From JBKPDV01 sp046728075 (GTDB lineage Bacteria > Acidobacteriota > Thermoanaerobaculia > UBA5066 > Gp7-AA6): a stretch of 29,554 bases of DNA. Location of the stretch: NCBI GenBank assembly GCA_046728075.1, contig JBKPDV010000081.1, positions 1 through 29,554 on the forward strand, in the 5' to 3' direction. Below the pieces are notes generated by a model that made no database searches, was not told the DNA's origin, and worked only from the letters and a program-made list of their open reading frames with translations. Positions 1 through 8,828 of the stretch are shown here, in pieces. Within the stretch, counting starts at the first letter, position 1. Every line of letters starts with the position of its first letter. The position numbers and the translations under genes were made by a program.

Positions 1-1081
1 CGGTGGTCGTGTCGGCGCTTTCGGAGATCGTGTAGTCGACATGCGCCCGGTAGTGTCCCTTACCCTGGAGCTTCTCCCTTTTGTTCTCCACGTACTGAAG
101 GACCAGGTCCTCGTCGAAACCCTGGGCCTCGATCAGATCGCGAATATCGCGGCGCAGCGTGCCCGGCTTGATCCCGCGCCCCTCGAAAAGGATCTGGTTG
201 CCGACGAAGATCCGGTAGACGGGCATGATTCGGCCGTCGTCGGTCGGTTGAGCGGCGATGAGCTCGACGGACCCCTTCCACCGCGCGTTCTTGTGGAGGA
301 AGGCGGTCATGCGCACGGCGGTGGCCTTTGCTTTGGCCTCGGTATAACCGTCCCCAGGCTTCAGCTTCGAGCGCGCGGAGAGCTCCGCCGCGGTGAAGGG
401 CTTGGTCTCGCCGTCGAAGAAGAGCTTCGCGACCCGGGCTCTCGCGCCCGGCTCGAGTCGGTAGACGACCGCGGCGTCGAACGTCTTTCGGTCGAGTGTG
501 ACCTTCGCCGTCACCTGAGCCTGAAGAAAGCCGTCCTGTTGAAGCCGCCGACGCAACGCCGCGGCGCCGTCGTCCACCTCGGACTGTTCAAATGTCGAAC
601 CTTCGCCGAAAGGCAGCGCGCGGCGCAGCTCTTCTCGGGAAAAGGGAAGGCTCCCGGAAAACTTCAAGGGCCTCACTCGAAAGGCGCGGAAAAGATGGAC
701 GGTGACGGCGGCGCCGGTGCCCTCCGGACGCGCCTCGATCTCCACGTCCGAGAACTCTCGCGTGGCAAAGAGGTTGCGAATCGTGGCCCCGGTGTCCCTT
801 TCGGTCAGCGGGCGGCCCATCTTGATCTCGATCAGGCGCGTCACGCGGCCGGGGTCGGCCGGGCCGTCCGACGTGTAGGCGACCGAGACGACGTCTTTGC
901 CGTAGAGCGCCGGCAGCGTCTCCTCCGGCGTCTGGGCACCGAGAACCAGGGCTCCCAGAAGGAGAATCGCCGGGACGAGCGAAGCACGAGCCCTCCCCGG
1001 GCCCCGGACTGTCGACTGTCGATGCTCCTCTGCGAAGCAGCGCCCTGCTTCGAAGCACGAGCTGGGGACTGTCGACTTCAC
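1..1081 (-). CDS. BamA/TamA-family outer-membrane assembly protein, N-terminal POTRA part (cut by window edge)
   Basis: The frame reads for 360 codons from a GTG at 1081-1079, directly after the TGA of the upstream tamB-like gene, and runs off the left edge without a stop. A hydrophobic stretch (ASLVPAILLLGALVLGAQ) about 35-55 residues in looks like a signal peptide. After it come successive POTRA-like repeats, for example the segments starting VVSVAYTSDG, FRVRPLKFSG and ARVAKLFFDG. The C-terminal beta-barrel would lie outside the window. Proteins of this family insert or help insert beta-barrel proteins in the outer membrane, and pairing with a TamB-like gene supports that role. The first ~35 residues come from a short DNA duplication (about 980-1017 and 1051-1077) and are probably not conserved, so the true start is uncertain. 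No ATG, GTG or TTG lies in frame between 1079 and the signal peptide. Confidence 0.85.
   Translation of the reverse strand, partial: MKSTVPSSCFEAGRCFAEEHRQSTVRGPGRARASLVPAILLLGALVLGAQTPEETLPALYGKDVVSVAYTSDGPADPGRVTRLIEIKMGRPLTERDTGATIRNLFATREFSDVEIEARPEGTGAAVTVHLFRAFRVRPLKFSGSLPFSREELRRALPFGEGSTFEQSEVDDGAAALRRRLQQDGFLQAQVTAKVTLDRKTFDAAVVYRLEPGARARVAKLFFDGETKPFTAAELSARSKLKPGDGYTEAKAKATAVRMTAFLHKNARWKGSVELIAAQPTDDGRIMPVYRIFVGNQILFEGRGIKPGTLRRDIRDLIEAQGFDEDLVLQYVENKREKLQGKGHYRAHVDYTISESADTTT
1007..1077. repeat. Short direct repeats GACTGTC with internal hairpin
   Basis: GACTGTC is repeated twice at 1007-1020 and recurs once at 1067-1073. It is part of a longer duplication that includes GAAGCACGAGC (about 980-1017 and 1051-1077). 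Between the copies is a perfect hairpin GAAGCAG-CGCC-CTGCTTC (1034-1051). The region encodes the variable N-terminus of the POTRA protein. Confidence 0.75.
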
Positions 1082-4000
1082 TCAGTACCGCTGCCGGCGG
1101 CGGACGTCGAGCCGGTAGATGCCGTTCTCGTCTCGCTGCGCGCGCAGGACGACGGAGTTGGAAATGCGCCACTCGATCAGGAAAATCGGCTGCTTGCTCG
1201 TCTCAAACGACTGCGAGTAGACGAAGAGAATGTCGGGCGTGATCTGCTTTCCGATCGTCGATCGGAAGTCCGTGAGCTGCCCGCCCGTGAAAACCGGATC
1301 GATCTCGAACCGCTCGAGCTTCAGGACCCGCTGCGCCGGGCGCGTCAAGACGCTCGTGGCCGCGCTCCCGACGATCTGGCCCGTGGCGCTGACGAGCGAC
1401 GTGGAGGAGTCGGCTTCGGGGCGACCCGAAGGCGCGGACCCCGTCAGCAGGAGCGCCAGAATCGTTTCGTCGGGCAACGGGGGATCCGAGGAGAAGGTCG
1501 TCTGGATCCGCGGCCACGCTCCGACGAGGCTGACGATCAGGTCGTACCCCTTCACCTCCGCCCTGGCGTGGATGTCGATGATGGGCGCGAACCCTCGAGC
1601 GTTGGCGAACGTGATCGTCCCGGATTCGATGTCATAGCGGACGTCGCGGAACGTGACCCGCCCTCCTTCGTCGAGTACGATCTGGCCCAGCAGAATCGGA
1701 TCCGCGACCGTGCCTCGCGCGATCAGGTCGACGGTGCCCGTCAGCCGCGCGAGGTTGTTGCGGACTTCCAGAGAGGCCGAGGAGACGATGCGGACTTCCA
1801 GGCTCGTTTTCAGTTTCCAAGGGTCAGGCAGGGCTCCGCCCGACGGACGGCTGCGAGCGAGGAGGTCGGAAAGCCCTATGTCGAAGTCCTTCGAATAGGT
1901 TCCGCGCAGCAGCACGACTTCGCCGCGCACGGTGTTGCCCGACGGGCCGCCCGTCGCGACCAGATCCGCGTCCGCGACCAGGCGGAAGTCCTGCATGGCG
2001 GGCAGGCGGACGTGACGTCCCTGCACGGAGATGCGGAACTCTTCGAGCGAGAGAGCGGCGAAGACGAAGCTGCCTCCCACGGAGACGTCACCGCCCCCGA
2101 AGTGCGCCCGCCCCTCCAGGTCTCCCCGAGACTCGTGGAACGTCACGCTCGCCTGGACGCCGTCGAGAATCTGCCCCAGGCTGGTCAGGCGATACTTGCC
2201 GTTCTCGATGCGCAACGAGCCGGAAAGCGCCGGTTTCGCAAGCGTTCCTCCCGCCTTGAGATCCACGGCGAGCTTGCCCTGCAGCGCCACGTCCGGCAGC
2301 GCCAGCGCCAGGACACTCGCGTCCAGCGTCCCGGAGACGGCCAGGGCAACGGCTACCGGCTCGGCTCCGACGGCGATGCTTCCGTTGATCTTGAGAGCGG
2401 TGCCCTCGCCGACCGCGGAGAACTCCTGAAAGACGAGCTTTCCATCCCCGAGTGACATCCGCACGGTGCCCGAGGTCGCGAGGATTCCGGGGCGCTCGGG
2501 CAGGTCGAGTCTCGCCCGGGTGACCGTGAAGGTTCCGGAGGGAAACTCTCCGGGCTTGGAGGGAAGCGTCAAGTTTCCCTCCATCGCGAGGGAACCCCCG
2601 CGGCCGGGCGGCACGTCGAGCGGCGTGAAAAGGAAGAGGCCGGTGAGATCCGCCGCGTCCAGCGAAACGTCCACCTTCGCCGGGGATCCAAAGACGTCGC
2701 CGCGCGCCGTCAAGATCCACCTGCGCTGGACCTCCACCGTCGCGTCGAGAACTCCCCTCTTCATGTGCACGACCGCGCGAGGCTCGAGCTCGTTGGGCAC
2801 CGGGTGTGCGAAGAAGCGCGCCTGGGACAGCGAGGCCGTCAGTTCCAGATCCGGGTGGTCGAGGGAGCCGCCTCCCGAGAGCTGGAAAGAGAGCCGGCCG
2901 CTGACGTCTCGCGCGAGGCTCTGTGCGGCATGGATGGACTCGATCGGAACGGCGTCGCCGGCGGCCCGCACTTCAAATGTCTTATCTGCGATGTTGACTG
3001 CCGCTGAGCCGCGCACCAGGCCTCCGCCGAACTCGGCGTTCACATCGTCCAACGCGAAGCGCCCGGGTGTGAAACGCACCGTCGCCCGCACCAGCGGAAT
3101 CTTTTCTCCCCAGACCGTGGCATCCGCGAGCTCGATCGGCCCCCCTCCCGTCAGCGCCTCGGGAGTTCCGGAGACCGGGAAGCTACCGGTCACCAACCCT
3201 TCAATCGGATAGTGAAAGTCCAGATACTGGAGCAGACGGGCGATCGGATACCGGCGAGCGGCCACGGCCAGGTCAAAACGAGGTTGCCCGGGCACGATGC
3301 GATAGCGCGCCATTCCCTCGAGCGACAGCGTCGAGTCTCCCTCGTAGACTCTCAGCGGCCGGAAGAAGAAGGCTCCGTCCCGCATCTGCACCGCGCCGCG
3401 GACGCTGCCGAAGGGGACATTCGCGTACCGGGCTTCCTCGGCGGAAATCTGCACCGCGGCGTCCGGGTTGTCCCAGGTTCCGGCGACGTGTCCCTGGATT
3501 TGCCCCGAGCCCGCCAGTCCGAGCGGCTCCGGCTTTCCCCCCGTCGCCGCCAGGAAGTTCTGAAAGAGCCGGTCCACCTCCGAGAGATCCCGCGACTTCA
3601 GATTGATGTCGAAGTCCGGCTGCCACTGTCCGATCTTCAAACCTCCGGTGAGCTCCAACGTGGACTGGGGAAACCGAAAGTTGACTCCTTCGAAGTTCAT
3701 CCGGCCATTCACCACTGCCAACGCACCCTCGGCGGCGGTGGGAATTCCGAAGCGGCCCGGCACGAGCGAAACGGACGGCCCCGATTGGATCTGGATAAGA
3801 CCGCCGCCATTCGCGCGCTCGAGGCCGCCCTCCTGCCACCGCAGACCCACCTGCAACGAGGCGGCGCCGGAAAGGCCGGTGCCTTTCAGACCGAGGTCTC
3901 CAAAGAAGCGCTCGACGGAGACTCCCTTGCCTTCGATCTCGAGCGTCATGGGTTGGACCTTGCCCGTCAAATTCGCGATCCGCAGCACACCGTTCGCGCG

Positions 4001-5026
4001 TCCCCCGGCGTAGCCCGCCTGCTCGATCTCGGCGACCAGCACTTCCGGCCGAGCGACGACAGTGGCCGCGACGTCTTCGAACGGGAACTGGCCCATGCGC
4101 GCGCGAGGAGCGGTGACCTTGGCCGTCACCAGGAAGCCACCGTCCGAGGGGATCTCGATTTGCGCCCGAACACGGGCGCTGCCCGAAAAACCAAGCGGAG
4201 AGCGGAAGATGCGTTCGATCTCCTCCGCGACGACCACGCCGGCCGCGGTCAAAGACGTGCGCGGCTTGTCGAGGTTCTCCACCTCCCCGGTGACCTGAAG
4301 CTGCCCGAAGGACCCGGCCAGACGCAGATCGTCGACCGTGACGCCCCGGTGCGGGTCCAGCAGGAAACGGGCGGAGATCTCGGCGACGAGTGGCTCGGCG
4401 TTGGGCAGTTGAAGGGTGGCGCGACGCGCGAGAAACCGGCCCTCGTGGCGGTCTCGCGAAAGCGCGACCAGTTCGGCCGTGAAGTCATCGAAGCGGCCGT
4501 CGACGCCCGCCCGCCGCCCTTCGAACTCCAGGGTTCCCTGCTGGACCAGAACCGAGCCGATGGAGATCTTCAGGCCCCCTTTGGACGGTCCGGACAGCCC
4601 GGGCGGCAGATTGAATCGGCCGTCGCCGGATTGGAGGAGGCGGATCCGCGGCCGCACCGCCAGGATCCGGCCCACGCGAAGCTCGTTTCCGACGAGAGAG
4701 ACTCCGCCGCCGATGGAGACCTCGTCCACCTGAAGCAGCGGCTGGTCCGGCGGAAGCTGGAGCGCCGGATCATTCCCGATGCTTACGTTGGCGAGGCGCA
4801 CGGAAGGAGGAAAGAAGCGCAGGTCCACCGTTTCGAAGGAGACGGGCGCCCCGAGCGCCTGGGTCAGGCGCGATTTCGAAATGCCCTGGACCAGGTTCTG
4901 AAAACGATCGGACTTCCAGATCGCGTATCCGGCCAGAATGAGAAAGAGCAGGAGAAACGAGTAGAGGCGGACCGCCGACAGGCGATGTGCGTGGACTCCT
5001 TCCGTGGGACCGAGGTTCTTGGCCAT
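1082..5026 (-). CDS. tamB: TamB-like translocation and assembly protein (DUF490 C-terminus)
   Basis: This is a protein of about 1314 residues with one N-terminal membrane anchor (LYSFLLLFLILAGYAIW, near residue 24-40). A very long, repetitive beta-rich region follows. The C-terminal part (EIDPVFTGGQLTDFRSTIG, KQITPDILFVYSQSF) is typical of TamB/DUF490 proteins. TamB-like proteins span the periplasm as a hydrophobic groove and act in outer-membrane protein or lipid transport with a BamA/TamA partner. That partner is encoded immediately downstream, its GTG directly following this TGA. I chose ATG at 5026. A TTG two codons upstream (5032) is also possible, and neither has a clear Shine-Dalgarno sequence. 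The length is close to that of E. coli TamB (about 1260 residues). Confidence 0.88.
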   Translation of the reverse strand: MAKNLGPTEGVHAHRLSAVRLYSFLLLFLILAGYAIWKSDRFQNLVQGISKSRLTQALGAPVSFETVDLRFFPPSVRLANVSIGNDPALQLPPDQPLLQVDEVSIGGGVSLVGNELRVGRILAVRPRIRLLQSGDGRFNLPPGLSGPSKGGLKISIGSVLVQQGTLEFEGRRAGVDGRFDDFTAELVALSRDRHEGRFLARRATLQLPNAEPLVAEISARFLLDPHRGVTVDDLRLAGSFGQLQVTGEVENLDKPRTSLTAAGVVVAEEIERIFRSPLGFSGSARVRAQIEIPSDGGFLVTAKVTAPRARMGQFPFEDVAATVVARPEVLVAEIEQAGYAGGRANGVLRIANLTGKVQPMTLEIEGKGVSVERFFGDLGLKGTGLSGAASLQVGLRWQEGGLERANGGGLIQIQSGPSVSLVPGRFGIPTAAEGALAVVNGRMNFEGVNFRFPQSTLELTGGLKIGQWQPDFDINLKSRDLSEVDRLFQNFLAATGGKPEPLGLAGSGQIQGHVAGTWDNPDAAVQISAEEARYANVPFGSVRGAVQMRDGAFFFRPLRVYEGDSTLSLEGMARYRIVPGQPRFDLAVAARRYPIARLLQYLDFHYPIEGLVTGSFPVSGTPEALTGGGPIELADATVWGEKIPLVRATVRFTPGRFALDDVNAEFGGGLVRGSAAVNIADKTFEVRAAGDAVPIESIHAAQSLARDVSGRLSFQLSGGGSLDHPDLELTASLSQARFFAHPVPNELEPRAVVHMKRGVLDATVEVQRRWILTARGDVFGSPAKVDVSLDAADLTGLFLFTPLDVPPGRGGSLAMEGNLTLPSKPGEFPSGTFTVTRARLDLPERPGILATSGTVRMSLGDGKLVFQEFSAVGEGTALKINGSIAVGAEPVAVALAVSGTLDASVLALALPDVALQGKLAVDLKAGGTLAKPALSGSLRIENGKYRLTSLGQILDGVQASVTFHESRGDLEGRAHFGGGDVSVGGSFVFAALSLEEFRISVQGRHVRLPAMQDFRLVADADLVATGGPSGNTVRGEVVLLRGTYSKDFDIGLSDLLARSRPSGGALPDPWKLKTSLEVRIVSSASLEVRNNLARLTGTVDLIARGTVADPILLGQIVLDEGGRVTFRDVRYDIESGTITFANARGFAPIIDIHARAEVKGYDLIVSLVGAWPRIQTTFSSDPPLPDETILALLLTGSAPSGRPEADSSTSLVSATGQIVGSAATSVLTRPAQRVLKLERFEIDPVFTGGQLTDFRSTIGKQITPDILFVYSQSFETSKQPIFLIEWRISNSVVLRAQRDENGIYRLDVRRRQRY

Positions 5027-5083
5027 CGTCAAGCGACCCGAACGGAGAGCGGAACAGACGGGTTCAACGGATCCGGTCGCCGG

Positions 5084-5965
5084 TCAGACGCCCCATTTGA
5101 GCTTCTCGGCCAGCTTGTCGAAGTGGTCCGCCTCGGGAGGGCGCAGAAGCGTCGCCGAGGAAGCGCTCTGGCGCACGAGGACCTCCGTCCCCGTTCCAAT
5201 CGGAAAGCCCTCTTGCCCGTCGAGCGTCAGCCGCACCCCGGTCCGGCTCCCCTCGACGACCCGCAATCCAATCGGGAGCGAAGACGGCACGACCAGGGGC
5301 CGTTGCGAAAGCGTGTGGGGGCAGATCGGAGTCACGACGAGGGCCGGCAGCGACGGATAGAGCACGGGACCTCCCGCCGAAAGGTTGTAAGCCGTCGACC
5401 CGGTCGTGGTCGCGACGATCACGCCGTCGCCGCGAAAGCGGGAAACGGCCTTGCCGCCCACCCACACCGAGAACGTCGCAATGCGCGCGATGGCCTCCTT
5501 GTGCAAAACGGCATCGTTCAGAGCCCGATAACGCCCGCGATACGGCCCCGCCGAGACCCGGACGTCGAGCCGGCGGCGCCGATCCTCGCGGAAGCCTCCG
5601 CCGAGAATCTCGGTCAACCGCTCCAGGACCTCGGCTCGCTTCAACCCCGCCAGAAACCCGAGGACGCCGACATTCACACCCAGAACCGGAGTGGACGAGG
5701 GAGTCTCTCGGGCGACCGACAACAGGGTGCCATCGCCGCCGAGTACGAAGACGAGGTCAGCGGCGCGCGCCAGCCGGCGGCGGGAAATTCCCCCCTCGCG
5801 TCCCCTCGCCTTCGCGGTGTCGACATCCATCAGGATCTCGAGCTTCCGCCGGGCCAGCTCCTCTTCGAGCAACGCGGTCAGCCGGAGGGCCTCCTTCGAG
5901 AGGACCTTCGCGACAAGACCGATCCGGCGATATCGACGTGGACGCCGGGCACGCGAACCCTTCAT
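5084..5965 (-). CDS. nadK: NAD kinase
   Basis: This 293-residue protein phosphorylates NAD to NADP with ATP or polyphosphate in the cytoplasm. The hallmark GGDG motif is at residues 76-79 (FVLGGDGTLL). The NDAVLH motif sits at 150-155, and the glycine/threonine-rich DGVIVATTTGSTAYNLSAGG segment at about 180-199. ATG at 5965 is preferred; a TTG at 5974 would add three residues. It lies 63 bases after tlyA and about 57 bases before tamB in the same direction. The tlyA-nadK adjacency is common in several phyla. Confidence 0.95.
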   Translation of the reverse strand: MKGSRARRPRRYRRIGLVAKVLSKEALRLTALLEEELARRKLEILMDVDTAKARGREGGISRRRLARAADLVFVLGGDGTLLSVARETPSSTPVLGVNVGVLGFLAGLKRAEVLERLTEILGGGFREDRRRRLDVRVSAGPYRGRYRALNDAVLHKEAIARIATFSVWVGGKAVSRFRGDGVIVATTTGSTAYNLSAGGPVLYPSLPALVVTPICPHTLSQRPLVVPSSLPIGLRVVEGSRTGVRLTLDGQEGFPIGTGTEVLVRQSASSATLLRPPEADHFDKLAEKLKWGV

Positions 5966-6028
5966 CCGGCTCAATTTACACGAAGAGCGAGCGGTTTAAG
6001 ACCGGCAGTTGGAGAACCGTCACGCCCC

Positions 6029-6781
6029 TCACGTTCCCCGGTTGTCCGGTCTGTCGCGGAAGGCGAGAAGGAACTCGCGATTCCCGCGCGCGCCCAGGAT
6101 CGGCGAAGCGAGCTCTCCGAGGACGTCGAGAGACAACTGCTCACCGAACCGCGCGATTTCCTCGACGACGCGCTCCTGAATTTTTGCCGAGCGAATGACT
6201 CCGCCGCGGGGAACCTCCCCCCGGCCCGCCTCGAACTGTGGTTTGACGAGCACGATCAGACGCGCGCCGGGCGCGAGCAGTTTCCGCACTCCGGGCATCA
6301 CCAGACGCAAGGAGATGAAAGAAAGGTCCATGACCGCGAGATCGATTGACTCCGGCACATGCTCGACAGAGATCCGTCGCGCGTTCAAGCCTTCGACGAC
6401 GACGACTCTGGTGTCGCCCCGAAGCTTCGCGTCCAGCTGGCCGCGGCCGACGTCGACCGCGTAGACGCGTTTCGCGCCGCGCTGGAGCAGGCAGTCGGTG
6501 AAGCCGCCGGTCGAGGCTCCCACGTCCAGGCACACCAGCCCCGACGGATCGATCCGAAAGCCATCGAGAGCGGCGGCGAGCTTGACTCCTCCGCGCGAAA
6601 CGAAGGGATGCGCGGGCCCCGAGACGCGGATGGCTGCCTCCGTGTCGACTTGCGCACCCGCCTTGTCGGCCCGGCTCCCCTCCACCTCCACGAGGCCCGC
6701 AAGGATGACGGCCTGCGCCTTCTCCCGGGTCGGTGCGAGGCCTCGGGAGACGAGGAGAAGATCGAGTCGGAGCTTCGGCAT
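6029..6781 (-). CDS. tlyA: TlyA family rRNA (cytidine-2'-O)-methyltransferase
   Basis: This 250-residue protein has an N-terminal S4 RNA-binding domain (about residues 4-60, RLDLLLVSRGLAPTREKAQ) and a FtsJ/RrmJ-type SAM-binding domain. The nucleotide-binding motif DVGASTGGF is at 86-94, and VKPQFEAGR near 179-187 carries a probable catalytic lysine. TlyA enzymes methylate the 2'-OH of cytidines in 16S and 23S rRNA. Some were described as hemolysins, but that activity cannot be inferred here. The ATG at 6781 lies directly against the AGCTGAC-type heptamer array that ends the upstream dehydrogenase gene. Confidence 0.93.
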   Translation of the reverse strand: MPKLRLDLLLVSRGLAPTREKAQAVILAGLVEVEGSRADKAGAQVDTEAAIRVSGPAHPFVSRGGVKLAAALDGFRIDPSGLVCLDVGASTGGFTDCLLQRGAKRVYAVDVGRGQLDAKLRGDTRVVVVEGLNARRISVEHVPESIDLAVMDLSFISLRLVMPGVRKLLAPGARLIVLVKPQFEAGRGEVPRGGVIRSAKIQERVVEEIARFGEQLSLDVLGELASPILGARGNREFLLAFRDRPDNRGT

Positions 6782-6783
6782 CG

Positions 6784-6818
6784 CAGCTCTCAGCTGTCAG
6801 CTGTCAGCTGTCAGCTTC
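6784..6818. repeat. Heptamer array, CAGCTGT units
   Basis: Five consecutive 7-bp units (CAGCTCT, three CAGCTGT, CAGCTTC) lie between the dehydrogenase gene and tlyA. The stop codon of the dehydrogenase (TGA at 6806-6804) and its last residues (EADS) are inside the array. This is a single array without an inverted partner. Confidence 0.9.
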
Positions 6819-7811
6819 GAACGTGACCATCACCTTTACCGAGCCCTCCGGATCGCGGGCGCGCGCGAATGCCTCGGGCGCGCGCGCGATCGGGAACCGA
6901 TGGGTGACGAGATCGGCGACTGGCACGTTTCCGGAACCGATCAGCTCCAAGGCCTCGCGTGTGTCGGTGGGTCCGCAGGAATAAGAAGGGACGAGGCTGA
7001 CCTCCCGGAAGTAAAGCTCGTACGAGGAGAGGGCGAGCGTCTCCTCAGGAGGGGCCATCGTAAAGAGAAGCAGCGTGCCTCCGGGAGCCACTCGCGCCGC
7101 AGCCTGCTGGATGACATCGCTTTTGCCGGGGCAGACGAACACGACGTCGAAACTCCCTTCTGGCTTCTGGCTGGAGATGTCGACGAGCTCGTCGGCCCCG
7201 CCGCGTTGCGCCGAGTCGAGCCGAGATCGGACTCGATCGGCGCCGGCGATTCGGGCGGCTCCTCGCGCTTTCGCCAGACGGACGGCCAGTTGGCCAGCCG
7301 ATCCCAGTCCAATGACCAGAATCGACTGGCCGGCGGCCAACCGCGCCCGCGCCATCGCTTTGACGACCGTCGCGAGAGGCTCTGTCCAGGCCGCTTCCTC
7401 GTTGGACAGGTGCGCCGGAGCCTTCAGCGTGTCGCGCGACAGGTTGTCGGCCGGGATTCGAACGTACTCCGCCATCCCTCCCGGATCGAGGCGCGAGGAG
7501 CGCCACGCGGCGCAATGCACGTACCTGCCGGCGCGGCATTGCTCGCAGGCGAGGCACGGCGCGTGATGGTGCGGGACCACCCGGTCGCCGGCGGCGAAGC
7601 CCTGCACGCCGCTGCCCACCTCCACGATCTCGCCCGCGATCTCATGGCCGACGACCGTGCCCGCCTTGCGCCTCACGTACCAATCGAGCAGATCGGAGCC
7701 GCAGATTCCCGCGGCCGACGGGCGAAGCAGCGCTTCGCCCGGTCCGATCGTCGGGATCTCTCGATCAACGACAGAAACGGACCCGTCCGGCTGAATCTCG
7801 ACGGCCTTCAT
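6804..7811 (-). CDS. Zinc-dependent medium-chain dehydrogenase (MDR family), copy 1
   Basis: This 335-residue member of the alcohol/sorbitol/threonine dehydrogenase superfamily has catalytic zinc ligands expected at Cys37 (GICGSD), His56-Glu57 (GHE) and possibly Glu144 (TEP). A structural zinc site is formed by Cys86, 89, 92 and 100. The Rossmann motif GLGSAG lies at 168-173. The substrate cannot be predicted. It lies 21 bases after a second, diverged dehydrogenase of the same family. That gap holds a small inverted repeat (TTGAATC, ATC, GATTCAA at 7820-7836). The last four residues and the stop come from a heptamer array. Confidence 0.9.
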   Translation of the reverse strand: MKAVEIQPDGSVSVVDREIPTIGPGEALLRPSAAGICGSDLLDWYVRRKAGTVVGHEIAGEIVEVGSGVQGFAAGDRVVPHHHAPCLACEQCRAGRYVHCAAWRSSRLDPGGMAEYVRIPADNLSRDTLKAPAHLSNEEAAWTEPLATVVKAMARARLAAGQSILVIGLGSAGQLAVRLAKARGAARIAGADRVRSRLDSAQRGGADELVDISSQKPEGSFDVVFVCPGKSDVIQQAAARVAPGGTLLLFTMAPPEETLALSSYELYFREVSLVPSYSCGPTDTREALELIGSGNVPVADLVTHRFPIARAPEAFARARDPEGSVKVMVTFEADS

Positions 7812-7832
7812 CGAAAGGATTGAATCATCGAT

Positions 7833-8828
7833 TCAAGGCATCGATATGACGTACCGGATTCCCTCGCCGCGGCGGTGAGCGTCGAGCAAGCGCGGAAGCT
7901 CGGAAAGGCCGCCGCGGCCACTGATCAGGGGACGCGGATCGAGGTCGCCCGAGGCGAGTGCCTGGAGGGCCGCGCGGGCGTCGTCGGGCGTGTAGTGAAA
8001 CGACCCCACGAGCGAAATCTCGGAATAGTGGAGGCGGCCCGCATCGAAGCAAACGCGGGCCCGAGGAGCGCATCCCCCAAAAAGGAGGACCTGTCCGCCT
8101 GGAGAAACGAGGCCGGCCAGACGCTCCCAGACCTCCGCGCTGCCCGTGCAGTCGACGGCGAAGTCCGCGGCAAAGCAATCCGGCGGGCCGCCGGAGACAT
8201 CGAGCGTCTCCGCGCCGAGCGTGCGCGCGAACGCCAGCCTGTCGGGGCGCCGTCCGGCTACTGTCGCCCGACCGCCGCGCCACCGGACGACGAGCGCCCA
8301 GAGAAGCGCGAGCGCTCCGGAGCCGTAGATCAGGAATCGGTCCCCGCGATGCGAAAGACGATTCCAACCGTGCAACACCGACGCGAGCGGATCGAGAAAC
8401 GCGGCGACCTCGTCCGGCATGGCGGACGGGATCACGTGAAGATTGGACAAGACAACAGGAGCGGGCACGCGCAGGAACTCCGCAAACGTCCCCCACGTCC
8501 GTTCCGCGTGACCCGCAGCGCAGAGATTCGGCAGGCCTCGGCGGCACTCCTCGCAGGAACCGCACGGGCCCGACACTCCCGGCACGACCCGGTCACCTAC
8601 GGAGAACTCACTCACTCCCTCACCGACTTCCACGATCTCGCCGCACCCCTCGTGTCCCATCGTCACCGGCAGCGCGATCTGCGCGTGTCCACGCGAGAGC
8701 AGTTTCAGGTCAGTCCCGCAAGTCAGAGCGGTTCGAACCCTCAGCACGACCTCTCCGGGACCCGCGCGCGGCACCGGCAGATCGCGCAGCGAGAACTCTC
8801 GGACGGCGCTCTGGACGAAGGCCTTCAT
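7833..8828 (-). CDS. Zinc-dependent medium-chain dehydrogenase (MDR family), copy 2
   Basis: This 331-residue zinc alcohol dehydrogenase-like protein has a catalytic Cys37 (TCGTD) and His59-Glu60 (GHE). The structural zinc cysteines are at 89, 92, 95 and 103 (CGSCEECRRGLPNLC), and a nucleotide-binding GSGALA lies at about 169-174. Its ATG overlaps the TAA of the polyprenyl synthase by one base (TAATG), so it is probably translationally coupled to ispA. In many bacteria with xseA-xseB-ispA the next gene is dxs; here the position is taken by this gene and its neighbour. The substrate is unknown. Confidence 0.9.
   Translation of the reverse strand: MKAFVQSAVREFSLRDLPVPRAGPGEVVLRVRTALTCGTDLKLLSRGHAQIALPVTMGHEGCGEIVEVGEGVSEFSVGDRVVPGVSGPCGSCEECRRGLPNLCAAGHAERTWGTFAEFLRVPAPVVLSNLHVIPSAMPDEVAAFLDPLASVLHGWNRLSHRGDRFLIYGSGALALLWALVVRWRGGRATVAGRRPDRLAFARTLGAETLDVSGGPPDCFAADFAVDCTGSAEVWERLAGLVSPGGQVLLFGGCAPRARVCFDAGRLHYSEISLVGSFHYTPDDARAALQALASGDLDPRPLISGRGGLSELPRLLDAHRRGEGIRYVISMP

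Noticed and set aside
41..6349. Very long open frames on the plus strand opposite tamB, the POTRA gene, nadK and tlyA
   Set aside because: They are low-complexity, Arg/Asp/Glu-rich antisense frames created by high GC. The minus-strand proteins have clear family motifs across the same bases.
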